Assembly: GCA_020639075.1 (NCBI GenBank)
Contig: JACKHI010000001.1
Coordinates: 4,774,001-4,838,000, forward strand
Direction of reading: 5' to 3'
Source: Phycisphaerales bacterium
Lineage (GTDB): Bacteria; Planctomycetota; Phycisphaerae; UBA1845; UTPLA1
DNA length: 64,000 nucleotides
The stretch's first letter is position 1. Every line of letters begins with the position of its first letter. Below, one piece after another: positions 1 to 9,269 of the stretch. The notes beneath the pieces are model-generated. The model had not been told where the DNA came from, made no database searches, and worked only from the letters and a program-made list of their open reading frames with translations. A program made the translations under genes and the position numbers.

Positions 1-996
1 TCCGACGGCGATGGTATCGCCGCTGATTGCAGCGCTGCCGCCAAAACCGGTGGCGAACAGATCTTCGGGCGGCGTCAGCCTGGCTGTCTGCAGCCATTGG
101 CTTCCTGAGCGATGAAACACATAGGCCGCACCTTGGTTGTCGTATTCGGTGGTTGTAAGCGTTGCGCCGACGACGAGCGTGTCATTTTTCCATGCGAGAC
201 ATACGCCAAGCCGGGTGTTTTCTGGTGCGTCGTCTGCAATCAGTTTCCGGTACTGCGTCCAGTTCCCGAGGGATTCGCGGAACATGTAAACGGCCCCCGT
301 TCTCTCGCCGTATGAGTTGAGTGCGTAGGGCGCACCGACGATGAGATCGTCGTCGGCCAACACGACGCTGGCGCCGAATTGAATGAAGCCATCTTCGGGC
401 TCGGGGCTCGGAATGGCCGTTGAAAGCCAGATGCCGTTGATTTCGCGGAAGACATACACGGCGCCCTTGTTGGTGGAGCGTGGCGCACCGGCGACGACGA
501 CATCGCCTTGGATATCGACGTTAAAATCGTTGACATCGTCGCCTGAGCCCAGCGAATTCGACAGCAGGGCGATTTGTTGCCAAACGCCGTCGATGTTGCG
601 AAAGACATAGATGGCGCTGCGATAAAAAGCACTCGGGATGACGAGTCGGGCGGCGACGACGGCGGTATCGCCGTCAATGGCGACGCTGTCGCCGAATCGC
701 CTACAGATGGTCGGATCGGTCGGCGTCAGCTTGGTGAGCTGCTGCCATTGAAAGCCCGAATTTTGAAAGATGTAGGCTGCGCCGCTGCCGGTTCCGCTAT
801 TCCCATCCAATGGAGCGCCGATGATGGCGAGTTCCCCATCGATATCGATATCGTCACCGAAGAACGCGTTCGCTGACGCGTCGTCGGCCGTGAATTCGAC
901 GTAGTCCGGAACGAGACACTGCGTGACTGCAGCGGCCGGTTGCGTGAATGCTCCTGTGAGCGTGATGATGACGATGATTCGTTGAGTTGTTCGCAT
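1..996 (-). CDS. FG-GAP repeat secreted protein (C-terminus cut by window edge)
   Basis: The minus frame is open from an ATG at 996 to the left edge, 332 codons with no stop. It begins with a short hydrophobic signal peptide (MRTTQRIIVIITLTGAF...). Several FG-GAP-like beta-propeller blades follow; each carries FG.D or FGAS, an IDGD/IxGDxxVVGAP element and AxVFR.xxGxW. This pattern matches the neighbouring 908-residue protein, so the two are tandem paralogues 38 bp apart in the same direction. FG-GAP proteins are usually secreted adhesion or surface proteins; the substrate is unknown. The C-terminus, and any dockerin-like module, lies outside the window. Confidence 0.85.
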   Translation of the reverse strand, partial: MRTTQRIIVIITLTGAFTQPAAAVTQCLVPDYVEFTADDASANAFFGDDIDIDGELAIIGAPLDGNSGTGSGAAYIFQNSGFQWQQLTKLTPTDPTICRRFGDSVAIDGDTAVVAARLVIPSAFYRSAIYVFRNIDGVWQQIALLSNSLGSGDDVNDFNVDIQGDVVVAGAPRSTNKGAVYVFREINGIWLSTAIPSPEPEDGFIQFGASVVLADDDLIVGAPYALNSYGERTGAVYMFRESLGNWTQYRKLIADDAPENTRLGVCLAWKNDTLVVGATLTTTEYDNQGAAYVFHRSGSQWLQTARLTPPEDLFATGFGGSAAISGDTIAVG

Positions 997-1034
997 TTCT
1001 GCGTCTCCGACATTACGCTTGCCTTGAATTGTCG

Positions 1035-3761
1035 TTACATGTCTTCGATCAGTTGCACAACGATCGCCTGTAGATCCCTTCCATCGACGGCGCCGGAGCA
1101 ATTGACATCCGCGCGGGCGACGTGATCAGGATCGGCGTCCGCTTCAAGCAGGACATCGATCAGGATCGATGCGTCGTCGAGGTCGACGTCGGTGTCGTCG
1201 TCGAGATCGCCCGCCAGTTGGAAATCGGGGACCGCAAACGCAAGCACCGTACCGATGTAGCCGCCGCCAGCCGATACGTTCTGCAACGCGGAAACGAGTA
1301 CCGTGTTGCCTTCGATCGAGACATCGGCGCCGAATAGCAGCGTCGACGATTCCTGAGATGTTCGTGGTTTGAAAATCCGCATCCATGATTCGCCGATGCG
1401 CTTGAATACATGGGCTGGGCCATAAAGGAAGTAGGGGGCGCCGATGGCTCCGGCGGCCTGGTCGCCGACGACAATTGTGTCATTCTGAATGGCAAGACTT
1501 GAGCCAAAACTGTCGGCAGGTGTTGATTCGTCCGGCTCAAGCCTCGCAACCTCCTGCCAAACTGAATTGGTTTCCGTGTACACATAGACAAAGCCTGTTC
1601 GGTCCACGTTTGTAGAATCGTGATTGGTCAGACCGACAACGATGCTCGTGCCGGAAATGCCGAGCGTCCGCCCGAAGTAGTCCCACGCCTGCGGATCGGG
1701 TGCGACCAACATGTCGATGAGCTGCCAATCATCGTTATTAGATCGATAGACGAAGACGGCGCCGGGAATAGACGTTGATTGTGTGACAATCGGGGCTGCG
1801 ACAGCGATCGTGTCTCCATCTATCGCGACTGGAGAACCAAACGTGGGATAGAGCGTCGGTTCGGGCGACGTCAGTTGCGTGACGTGTTCCCAGATACCAT
1901 TGACTTCCCTGTAGACACTCGCAGACCCGCCGAAACTACTGCCGATGACACACGTTCCCTGACTGAGCGCTATGCTGTATCCGAATTGTCTGCCCTGTGC
2001 GGCGTTGGGATCGTGTAATTTGGCGACTTGTTGCCATGTGTCGTTCAGTCGCTGGAATACATAGACCGATCCGCTGTCCGTGCCAACGTCGTCATCTCGC
2101 ACAGCGGCGACGGCGATCGTGTCGCCATCCATCGCTACGCGGAATCCAAATTCATCGCCTTCGGCAATGTCCGTCGGCGTCAGCTTTTCAACTTCTTCCC
2201 ATCCACCGTCACGCTGAAACACATACGCCGCGCCTCCGGATGGAACGATTTCACTGTCGCGGTACGCGCCTAGCACAACTGTATCGACGCCCATTGCAAT
2301 GCTCTTTCCGAATCCGGCGCCCGGTGATCCATCGGAGGCAACGAGGGTTGCGGACTCGAAAAGCTCGCCTGGACCGCACTCGTCCGGCACGCCGTCTCCA
2401 TTGCAGTCGGCGCTGAGTTGGCTTGCGATGTCGCATTCGTCGGGGATGCCGTTGCCGTTGCAGTCATCGCTGATCAACTGCAAGTCGCATTCGTCGGGAA
2501 AGCCGTTTGCATTGCAGTCATTTGCAGACGAGAAGACGTCGAATGCGAAGGCTGCGCCGCTGTCGGATGTCGAACCATCCGCCCGGTAGGCGCCTACGAC
2601 GGCGGTCGTCCCACTCACGCTGACGGACTGGCCGAAGTAGTCACCGCCTTTCGGCGTGTCGGACTCAAAAAGCGCGAGTCGCTGCCAGACGCCTCCGATT
2701 TCTTGATAGACGTACACGACGCCGCTGCCATAAACGCTTGACTCGCCAGTTGCGGCCCCGACGATTAGTCTGTCGCCATCGAGGCAGACGCTGATGCCGT
2801 AGTTGTCGAACTCCAGCGTTTCGATTTCGCTGAGTCTTGCGATCCGCTCCCATTGCCCCGCATTCTCGCGAAAGACGAAGACAGCGCCACTGCCCAATGC
2901 TGGATCCTGGCTGAGCGTGGCGCCCACGGCGATCGTGTCGCCGTCAATCGAGACACTGCCGCCAAACAGGTCTTCACTCGGCGTGTCGTCGGATGCGATG
3001 CTGGCAACGGGTTGCCACACACCGTTTGTTTCCCGGTACGCGTGGACGGACCCGGGGCCAGCGTGGTTGGGTCGGGGCATTCCGACGACGATCGTCGCAC
3101 CGCTGATCGCCACACTGCTGCCGAATTGAGCGCCGATAATGGGGTTGGGCGCCGTCAGGCGAGCCGTTTGGTACCAAGCATCATTGATCAGTTGGAAGAC
3201 GTAGACGGACCCGGCGTCGATCGCGGCTTGATCGCTCTTGGGCGCGCCGACGACGATCGTGTCGCCGCTAATTGCGATACTGGCGCCGAATTCGTCGGCA
3301 TTTGTGCCGTCGTCAGCCATCAGGCGGGCCGTTTGCTGCCATATACCTGAAATTCTCCTGAAGATGTAGGCTGTGCCGGTGCGGAGCGCGATGCCGTCGT
3401 CCCGGTAAGCGCCGGCGACGATCGTATCGCCGTCGATGGCGACGCTGTAGCCGAGGCTTGCGATCGTCGTGCCCGCGATCGGTCGTAGCTTTGAGACCTG
3501 GTCCCAGTGGTTCGATGTGTTTTCGTACACATAGACGGCGCCTGGTGTGACGCCGTCCTGGTGGTCGCGATAGGCGCCGATGGCGGCCGTATTCCCGCTG
3601 ACGGCGCAGCTCCAACCGAAGTACTTGTTCGGGAATGAATCGGCAGGCGTCAGTTTGTCAGCGACACTCTGAATGCAGATTACGTTCGAATAGACGTTGT
3701 TTGCGACCGCGAGCAGAACCGCTGCGCCGATGCACGAAACCCTGGATTTCATCTGGCCCAC
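1035..3761 (-). CDS. Secreted FG-GAP repeat protein with dockerin-like C-terminus
   Basis: A 908-residue protein with an N-terminal signal peptide (residues about 4-25). About a dozen FG-GAP blades follow in two blocks, each with FGxS(V/I)A(I/L)xGDT.VVGA and a YV(F/Y) strand. Between the blocks, around residues 410-455, lie three DCNxNGxPDEC units, a Cys/Asp spacer common in planctomycete secreted proteins. The last 55 residues (DLDDDTDVDLDDASILIDVL..., DVNCSGAVDGRDLQ) form two Ca-binding loop-helix units resembling a type I dockerin. The role is probably extracellular or surface attachment; the ligand is unknown. Met4 is an equally possible start. The partial paralogue lies directly downstream. 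Confidence 0.9.
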   Translation of the reverse strand: MGQMKSRVSCIGAAVLLAVANNVYSNVICIQSVADKLTPADSFPNKYFGWSCAVSGNTAAIGAYRDHQDGVTPGAVYVYENTSNHWDQVSKLRPIAGTTIASLGYSVAIDGDTIVAGAYRDDGIALRTGTAYIFRRISGIWQQTARLMADDGTNADEFGASIAISGDTIVVGAPKSDQAAIDAGSVYVFQLINDAWYQTARLTAPNPIIGAQFGSSVAISGATIVVGMPRPNHAGPGSVHAYRETNGVWQPVASIASDDTPSEDLFGGSVSIDGDTIAVGATLSQDPALGSGAVFVFRENAGQWERIARLSEIETLEFDNYGISVCLDGDRLIVGAATGESSVYGSGVVYVYQEIGGVWQRLALFESDTPKGGDYFGQSVSVSGTTAVVGAYRADGSTSDSGAAFAFDVFSSANDCNANGFPDECDLQLISDDCNGNGIPDECDIASQLSADCNGDGVPDECGPGELFESATLVASDGSPGAGFGKSIAMGVDTVVLGAYRDSEIVPSGGAAYVFQRDGGWEEVEKLTPTDIAEGDEFGFRVAMDGDTIAVAAVRDDDVGTDSGSVYVFQRLNDTWQQVAKLHDPNAAQGRQFGYSIALSQGTCVIGSSFGGSASVYREVNGIWEHVTQLTSPEPTLYPTFGSPVAIDGDTIAVAAPIVTQSTSIPGAVFVYRSNNDDWQLIDMLVAPDPQAWDYFGRTLGISGTSIVVGLTNHDSTNVDRTGFVYVYTETNSVWQEVARLEPDESTPADSFGSSLAIQNDTIVVGDQAAGAIGAPYFLYGPAHVFKRIGESWMRIFKPRTSQESSTLLFGADVSIEGNTVLVSALQNVSAGGGYIGTVLAFAVPDFQLAGDLDDDTDVDLDDASILIDVLLEADADPDHVARADVNCSGAVDGRDLQAIVVQLIEDM

Positions 3762-4451
3762 TCCGAAATGACGTCTACTAGAAAGGTACCGCCCATAGTT
3801 GAGGCGGTTTTTTGCGAGGATCGTTACGCGGCGGGATTGTTTTTTGGGTCATCACGGAATATCGTGAAATTCTATTGGCATCTGCGGTAGCGCTTTTACC
3901 GCGTCCAGATAGGGCAACGCCGTGAACTGAATGCTCTAATCAGTGCCTCGCAGTCTCAGCGTGGCGAATCATCCAGCGTACATGAGCATGACTCCGCCGT
4001 GAGGACACGGCGGCTCCGACTGGTGCTGCCGCCGCTGTGTTCAGTTCACGGCGTTGCCCGGTGGGGACGCTCTGAGAATTGCCCAGCCTTTCAAGGCTGG
4101 GATTTCTAGTTGGTTGGCGTCAATGCCGTGCCGTAGGTACGGCGCGAGTCCACGCATCAAGCTCATCCCGTCCCGCTGGGACAGGGCCCTGAAAGATGGC
4201 CGTCAACCCCCCGTTGGAAACGGGGGGCTATTCTCATGTGATCCCTACGGGATCCCGCGTGCTTACACTTGTCGCTCATGTGCCAGAACACCGAGTCATC
4301 CCGATTTTCCGTGATGCACATTTTTCTTTGTGGGTCAGCAATCAGTCGCCGGCTGTGAATTCGACACTGCGGCGTTACGTTCGTCGGTCATCCTGGTGGT
4401 TGATGAACATGGGTGTTTTTGACCAGCTCAATGTCGGCACCGGTGAATGAA
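3762..4451. other. Intergenic region with hairpin repeats, no convincing gene
   Basis: 690 bp between divergently and convergently placed genes. I see no ORF with a credible start and protein-like composition. The right half holds short perfect hairpins, described separately. Confidence 0.6.
4082..4255. repeat. Hairpin repeat cluster (GGGCTATTCTCAT linker family)
   Basis: Three hairpins: CCCAGCCTT/AAGGCTGGG at 4082-4101, CCCCCGTT/AACGGGGG near 4207-4227, and GATCCC/GGGATC at 4241-4255. The last two are joined by GGGCTATTCTCAT. The same linker joins two different but also paired hairpins at 6890-6936, so these are copies of one structured repeat. Confidence 0.7.
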
Positions 4452-5126
4452 TCACAGGCGCCCCTCAATGGCCGGGGTCGGTGGCTGAAGCGAGGGCGTT
4501 CCGCATTCCGGGCACTTGCCTGAGACGTTGCCTGTCATGTCGTATCCGCATTGGTAGCAATATCCTCGTGGCGGCAGGAAGGGCACTTTGTCGCGATGGC
4601 GTTTCCAGATGACTTTCGTTTTAGCCAGACCGTCGCCGATACGCGGGCCGAATTCGAGTTCGGCGAGGGCGTAGAGCGCGAATGGAGCGAACCAGAAAGG
4701 CAACAGCGGAAGGTTGCGAAGCGCGCTTGCGCCGAAGCCGATGCCAGTTCCCGTCGCTCGATGCGTCGCCTGCAGGTCGAACAACCGCTTCCCCGGCGAT
4801 TGTCCGCCGAGTGCGTCGCGAAAGAGCATGGATGCGAACAAAAAACCTACTGTGTGGTCCCAGGTCCGCCCGAGCGTTGGGGACCCAATCGGTCGGACGA
4901 CCAGCTGAATCGCCCACATTACGGCGATCAGTAAAGTCAGATCGACGACATACGCCCAGATGCGGCGGCGCGCAAAGGCCCGGCGGCAGGTCTCGCAAAC
5001 GATGACGCCGTAGAGCCGGCCCTGCCAGTTGGCCGCGAGTGGTTCATCGCAGAGCGGGCAGGTCGGGCCGCCTGGCTTCGAGTCAGCGGGTTGTGTCTTC
5101 GCTTCGCCGGCCATCGAAGCACCCAA
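4452..5126 (-). CDS. RDD family membrane protein with zinc ribbons at both ends
   Basis: A 224-residue protein. The N-terminus carries CPLC...CETC (residues about 22-45), a zinc-ribbon pattern. The middle (RRRIWAYVVDLTLLIAVMWAI and onward) is an RDD domain with about three hydrophobic segments; the conserved arginines and the GQSPGKRLF motif are present. The C-terminus has CYQCGYDMTGN...CPECG, a ribbon found again and again on planctomycete membrane proteins. RDD proteins are integral membrane proteins, some implicated in transport, but no substrate can be assigned. The gene ends 3 bp downstream of glyQS and is probably co-transcribed with it. Confidence 0.85.
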   Translation of the reverse strand: MGASMAGEAKTQPADSKPGGPTCPLCDEPLAANWQGRLYGVIVCETCRRAFARRRIWAYVVDLTLLIAVMWAIQLVVRPIGSPTLGRTWDHTVGFLFASMLFRDALGGQSPGKRLFDLQATHRATGTGIGFGASALRNLPLLPFWFAPFALYALAELEFGPRIGDGLAKTKVIWKRHRDKVPFLPPRGYCYQCGYDMTGNVSGKCPECGTPSLQPPTPAIEGRL

Positions 5127-5129
5127 ATC

Positions 5130-6656
5130 CTACGCGCCTTGTGACGTGAGCTTGTCAGTCAGGTATTCCACGATCCGGCTCTTATCAATCCGCTCCTGCC
5201 CGGCCGTATCACGATCGCGCACTGTGACGGTGTTGTCGTCCTTCGTCTGGCCGTCGATCGTGAAGCAGTAGGGGGTGCCGGCTTCGTCCATGCGGGCGTA
5301 GCGCTTGCCGATGTTCTGCTTGATGTCGAGCGTGACGGGCCAGCGCTTCTGGAGGTCTTTGAAGATTGCCTCGGCGATTTCTGGCATGCCGTCTTTCGCG
5401 ACGAGCGGGAGGATGGCCGCCTTGATCGGCGCGAGCCGCGGATGGAACGTCATGAACTCCTTGCTGGCGCGCGACTCGTCGTAGTGGTACGCCTCGCAGA
5501 TGAACGCGAGCGTGCTGCGATCGGCGCCGGCACTGGGTTCGATGACTGTCGGGAGGAAGCGCTCCTTGCGCTCGTCGTCGAAGTACGTGAGGTCCTTGCC
5601 GCTGTGCGTCTGATGCTGCGTGAGGTCGTAGCAGCCGCGATGGGCGACGCCTTCCAGCTCCTGCGGTTCGTCGGCGAAGGGGAACATGTACTCGATGTCC
5701 GTGCATGCCTTGCTGTAGTGGGCGAGTTCGTTTTCGTCCTGGTTTCGCGGGACGAGGTTTTCGCCGGCGAGCCCCAGGGACTTGTACCAGTTGATACGCG
5801 TGTCGCGCCACCACTTCCACCATTCCATCGCTTCGCTGTCGTGGCAGAAGAACTCGATTTCCATCTGTTCGAATTCACGCGAGCGGAAGGTGTAGTTCCG
5901 CGGGTTGATTTCGTTGCGGAAGGCCTTACCGATCTGGGCGATGCCGAAGGGGACTTTGACGCGCGTGGAGTCGCAGACGTTCTTGAAGTTGGCGAAGATG
6001 CCCTGGGCGGTTTCGGGGCGGAGGTAGGCGACGCTGCTGGAGTCCTGCAATGCGCCGACGTAGGTCTGGAACATGAGGTTGAACTCGCGCGGTTCGGTGA
6101 GTGAGCCGGCCTCTTTCGCGTGAGGGCCGACGATGCGCGGGAACATCTCAACGGGGAGTTCGAGCAGCGGTTTCTCCGCGTATTGCCCCGGCTCCAGCGT
6201 CTTGGCCTTCATGTATTTCGCGAGATTCTTCAGCGCCTTGGCCTGTGTCTCCTCATCGCCTGTGACGAAGGCGTACATCTTGCCGTTGCCGTCATCGTTC
6301 GCGGCGACGGCGACGAGGATCTGATCGGCGCGATAGCGGCCCTTTGACTCCTTGCAGTCCACCATCGGATCGCTGAAGCCGCCGACGTGGCCGCTGGCTT
6401 CCCAGACTTTGGGGTTCATGATGAGCGAGCAGTCGACGCCGACCATCTGCACCTGTTTGCCGTCTGGTCCGATGGGCGGGTTCTGGACCATGTCGCGCCA
6501 CCAGGCGTCCTTGATGTTGCGCTTGAGCTCGACGCCGAGTGGGCCGTAGTCCCAGAAGCCGCCGATGCCGCCGTAGATTTCGCTGGACTGAAAGATGAAG
6601 CCGCGGCGTTTGCAGAGGCTCGTGATCTTTTCCATCTTCTCGCTGGATTTCGCCAT
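5130..6656 (-). CDS. glyQS: Glycyl-tRNA synthetase (single-chain, alpha2 type)
   Basis: A 508-residue class II aminoacyl-tRNA synthetase that charges tRNA-Gly. Seen in the sequence: the N-terminal signature FIFQSSEIYGGIGGFWDYGP, motif 2 (IGKAFRNEINPR...FRSREFEQMEIEFF) and motif 3 (EPSAGADRS). The C-terminus is an anticodon-binding domain (VTLDIKQNIGKRYARMDEAG). The length suits the homodimeric type found in eukaryotes, archaea and many bacteria rather than the alpha2beta2 form. No T-box leader is visible upstream. The RDD gene follows 3 bp after the stop. Confidence 0.97.
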   Translation of the reverse strand: MAKSSEKMEKITSLCKRRGFIFQSSEIYGGIGGFWDYGPLGVELKRNIKDAWWRDMVQNPPIGPDGKQVQMVGVDCSLIMNPKVWEASGHVGGFSDPMVDCKESKGRYRADQILVAVAANDDGNGKMYAFVTGDEETQAKALKNLAKYMKAKTLEPGQYAEKPLLELPVEMFPRIVGPHAKEAGSLTEPREFNLMFQTYVGALQDSSSVAYLRPETAQGIFANFKNVCDSTRVKVPFGIAQIGKAFRNEINPRNYTFRSREFEQMEIEFFCHDSEAMEWWKWWRDTRINWYKSLGLAGENLVPRNQDENELAHYSKACTDIEYMFPFADEPQELEGVAHRGCYDLTQHQTHSGKDLTYFDDERKERFLPTVIEPSAGADRSTLAFICEAYHYDESRASKEFMTFHPRLAPIKAAILPLVAKDGMPEIAEAIFKDLQKRWPVTLDIKQNIGKRYARMDEAGTPYCFTIDGQTKDDNTVTVRDRDTAGQERIDKSRIVEYLTDKLTSQGA

Positions 6657-7603
6657 ATGTCTTTTTCCCGACGACTCGGTCCTGGTTGCTCTGGGTTGTA
6701 ACGCCCTTGCAGGGCTTGACTCTCTTCTTGGTTCTTACCCAGGGTTGCGCTGCGACCGCATTCGCGGTCTTTGCTTACCCTGGGCTGTTTTGTTGCGCCC
6801 CGTTGGGGCGTGGATTGCGCCGATCGGCTCGGGCCGCAAGTTCGCGCCGTCCCTCTGGGACGGCAGCACAATTTCTCGTCTTTGTGACCCACCCTTGAAA
6901 GGGTGGGCTATTCTCATTGCGTCCCTCCTGGACGATACGTTCCGTCGCTACGCTTTTGCAGGGCGGGGGCGACTCGTCATGCCGGGTGGCATGCTTCCCC
7001 TTCAAGGGAAGCATGCGTGTGCGGTCGAGTCGCCCCGAATTCGTTTCTCATCGCACGCGTCGTCGCGACTCGGCATGCTTGCCTTTGAGGGCAGGCATGG
7101 CACCCTTGGTTGCGTCACTGCTTGAGAGCAGTGGCACTCATCAGTTGTGCCCATCAATGGCACCCGGTAGTGGCTCCTGCGTCGCGCTCGATCATCGTGA
7201 CCCCAGGGTTGAAACTCTGGGCCACCCGTTAAGATTGCTCCATCGTCACTGCTTGAGAGCAGTGGCACCCGGTGTCGTGACCGGCATGCCGACCTAGGGG
7301 GTCGGCATGGCACCCGATTGGGTTCGTTGCGTCGGCGCGACACCACATGATGCCGGCGTTCAACGCGGATCGCCGTGATCCTGGGGCCGGCGAATCTCAT
7401 TCTGTCGACACGTTATCGCGCTTTCGTGCGTAAACCCCTGCAACCCCGTTGCTTGGAGTGTCCGAAAAACTCGCATCATGTTTTACGCGATCCATGACGA
7501 CCCGCGGCGCGCCGGTTGCACCCATCTTTTTTCGTCGCCGACCCGCGAAAACCGCCTCGGCACGGTAGTAGAATAAGCAACTTGCTACTCAGGGGAAAGT
7601 CAG
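6657..7603. repeat. Non-coding region packed with hairpin repeats
   Basis: About 950 bp without a convincing gene. At 6737-6810 an outer stem CCCAGGGT/ACCCTGGG encloses GACCGC/GCGGTC and is followed by CGCCCC/GGGGCG. At 6890-6936 a CCACCCTT/AAGGGTGG hairpin, the linker GGGCTATTCTCAT and a second hairpin occur. At 6983-7016 there is an inverted GGGTGGCATGC hairpin. Hairpins followed by GGCACCC, GGCACTC or GCCACCC lie at 7073-7105, 7116-7139, 7202-7227, 7247-7270 and 7283-7315. Spacing and unit sequence are irregular, unlike CRISPR. Members recur at 4.1, 10.9, 25.0 and 26.6-27.2 kb. Confidence 0.75.
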
Positions 7604-7705
7604 ATGATCGTCGCCGTGAATGCCGCCAACCGCCTGATCGGAGTCGTCGAGCCGCGAACCAAGATTCTCGTGCTCACGTTCTTCGCGTACCTGGCTCTTT
7701 GTTAG
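7604..7705 (+). CDS. Possible 33-residue small protein
   Basis: ATG at 7604 is preceded by AGGGGA about 8 nt upstream, a good ribosome-binding site for this genome. The frame encodes MIVAVNAANRLIGVVEPRTK followed by a hydrophobic tail ending in LALC. A small hairpin lies just upstream. The 3' end overlaps the fur 3' end on the other strand by 32 bp. It could be a small membrane peptide or chance; length alone cannot decide. Confidence 0.22.
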   Translation: MIVAVNAANRLIGVVEPRTKILVLTFFAYLALC

Positions 7706-8234
7706 GCCTCTTCTTCTTCCGGCCGCCCAGCAGCCTTGCCTGCGGACCGATCGGGCAGCTCTTCGTGCACGTCTCGCACAACCCCATGATCTGAAATCGA
7801 TGCGCCAATGCGTGGAATCGATGTTCCGCGGCGATCAGCGTGCGCAGTCGGGCCACATCCTTCGCGTCAAATTCGATGATCCGACCGCAGCGACGGCAGA
7901 CCATGTGGTCGTGCGGGTCCTGTCCGTAGGTATGCTCGTAGTGCACCTGTTTGTTCGAGAAGTGCACTTCCTTCACGATCCCGCATTCCACGAGCAGCTT
8001 CAGTGTCCGGTAGACCGTGGCTTTGCCGACGCGGAGGTTCTGCTGGCGCATCAGGAACAGCAGTTGTTCGGCCTCGAAGTGTTCGTCCGTACCCATGACG
8101 GCGCCGAGTATGTCTTCGCGCTCGTCCGTGTATTTCAGGCCGCGATCGCGGAGGAATTCGCGGAAGAGGTTTTCCGCGGTCCGTACGATCTCGTCGCGGT
8201 CGGCAGGTGGAAGGCGCGTCGGCATCGGTTGCAT
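7674..8234 (-). CDS. fur: Fur family transcriptional regulator
   Basis: A 186-residue Fur-superfamily DNA-binding metalloregulator. The N-terminal winged helix shows GLKYTDEREDILGAV and KATVYRTLKLLVECGIV, the recognition helix. The dimerisation and metal domain has YEHTYGQDPHDHMVCRRCG, with the HDHM core and a CxxC zinc site. A second Cys pair, CETCTKSC, follows at the C-terminus and then a basic tail. Whether it senses iron, zinc or peroxide cannot be told from sequence alone. It is divergent from the polyferredoxin gene, 125 bp apart, so that gene could be a target. Met4 is an alternative start. Confidence 0.9.
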   Translation of the reverse strand: MQPMPTRLPPADRDEIVRTAENLFREFLRDRGLKYTDEREDILGAVMGTDEHFEAEQLLFLMRQQNLRVGKATVYRTLKLLVECGIVKEVHFSNKQVHYEHTYGQDPHDHMVCRRCGRIIEFDAKDVARLRTLIAAEHRFHALAHRFQIMGLCETCTKSCPIGPQARLLGGRKKKRPNKEPGTRRT

Positions 8235-8359
8235 GATCGGGGATGGGGTTTATGCAGGCAAGGGGGCGCTCGATATTGCGACTATCGGCGTCGATCCGCG
8301 GTTGCGCGATCCGAGCCAATCGTGGCTTGGAACGTCGGCGGCGTGCTACAATTCCGGCA

Positions 8360-9067
8360 ATGTCCGACGCTGACAAGTCATCCGGTTCGCCGCACGATCG
8401 ACGCGCGTTCTTTCGCCAGGGTTTTTCACGTCTGATGAAGCCGGCGGCGAAGTACCTGGAATCGAAACTGCCGGGGATCGCAGCACCATCCACGTCGCGA
8501 CCTTTGCGACCGCCGGGAGCGATGCCCGAGCCGGACTTCCTCAACACGTGCTATCGCTGTGGCAGCTGCGCCGATCATTGCCCGGCGGATTCGATCAGCT
8601 TGCTACAAGTTGATGACGGACGACTGAAGGGGACGCCGTCGATTGACCCGACGCGGCGGGCGTGCGTCGTATGCGACGAGCTTGCGTGCATGAAAGTCTG
8701 CCCGAGCGGCGCGCTGAAGCTGGTCGATCGATTGCAGATTCGCATCGGGCTGGCCGTCTGGGATGCGGAGACGTGTACGCGCGATGTCACGGCAGCGAGT
8801 CCGATTGGGGCCGCGACGGTCGACGAAGTCGCTGCTCTGCCATCGGTCGATCGCAATTCGCCGAGCGAGTACTCGCCGGCAACGTGTACGATCTGCGCTG
8901 ACGTCTGCCCTTATGGCGCCGATGCGATTCGCATCGAGAATGGTCGCGTGCATGTCATCGATCCTCGCGCGACAGGGACGGGTTGCACGGGCTGCGGCGT
9001 CTGCCAGGAACAGTGCCCGACGCGGCCCGGACGGGCGATTCGTGTGTTGCCGTATGCGCTCAAGTGA
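8360..9067 (+). CDS. Polyferredoxin, NapG/MauM-like 4Fe-4S protein
   Basis: A 235-residue protein with four Cys clusters: CYRCGSCADHCP, CVVCDELACMKVCP, CTICADVCP and CTGCGVCQEQCP. This arrangement resembles NapG/MauM-type ferredoxins that pass electrons between quinol-linked components and periplasmic oxidoreductases. The N-terminus has DRRAFFRQGF, reminiscent of a twin-arginine motif, but no clear hydrophobic stretch follows, so export is doubtful. I chose the ATG at 8360 because the conserved RRxFF segment starts just after it; an upstream in-frame start would read into the Fur promoter region. No partner oxidoreductase is adjacent. Confidence 0.85.
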   Translation: MSDADKSSGSPHDRRAFFRQGFSRLMKPAAKYLESKLPGIAAPSTSRPLRPPGAMPEPDFLNTCYRCGSCADHCPADSISLLQVDDGRLKGTPSIDPTRRACVVCDELACMKVCPSGALKLVDRLQIRIGLAVWDAETCTRDVTAASPIGAATVDEVAALPSVDRNSPSEYSPATCTICADVCPYGADAIRIENGRVHVIDPRATGTGCTGCGVCQEQCPTRPGRAIRVLPYALK

Positions 9068-9085
9068 ACTAGCGTTTTCTCGCAC

Positions 9086-9269
9086 GGACCGAACTGCGAC
9101 CGTCAGGGAGGTCGGTCGCGCGGAGTTCGCCCTCCAATGGCCATCGGCCGAATTGCGCTTCTTATCGGCGCGCGGCGACTCGAAATCGGGCAGAGATGAT
9201 TCGTTGTCATTGCGCAGCTCGGTGTCGATGCATCGCGCGCCCACTCCCTTACGGTCGTGGTTCGGAACG
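9086..9269. repeat. RAYT-flanking repeat, copy A (imperfect terminal inverted repeat)
   Basis: About 184 bp. It starts with GGACCGAACTGCGACCGTCA and ends with the near inverse TACGGTCGTGGTTCGG, so the two ends can pair. The last 96 bp match copy B (10027-10122) with about two differences. It overlaps the final codons and the stop of the transposase gene. Confidence 0.85.

Noticed and set aside
6657..7320. CRISPR array
   Set aside because: The repeats are palindromic, irregularly spaced, different in sequence and have no spacers of constant length; no cas genes are near.
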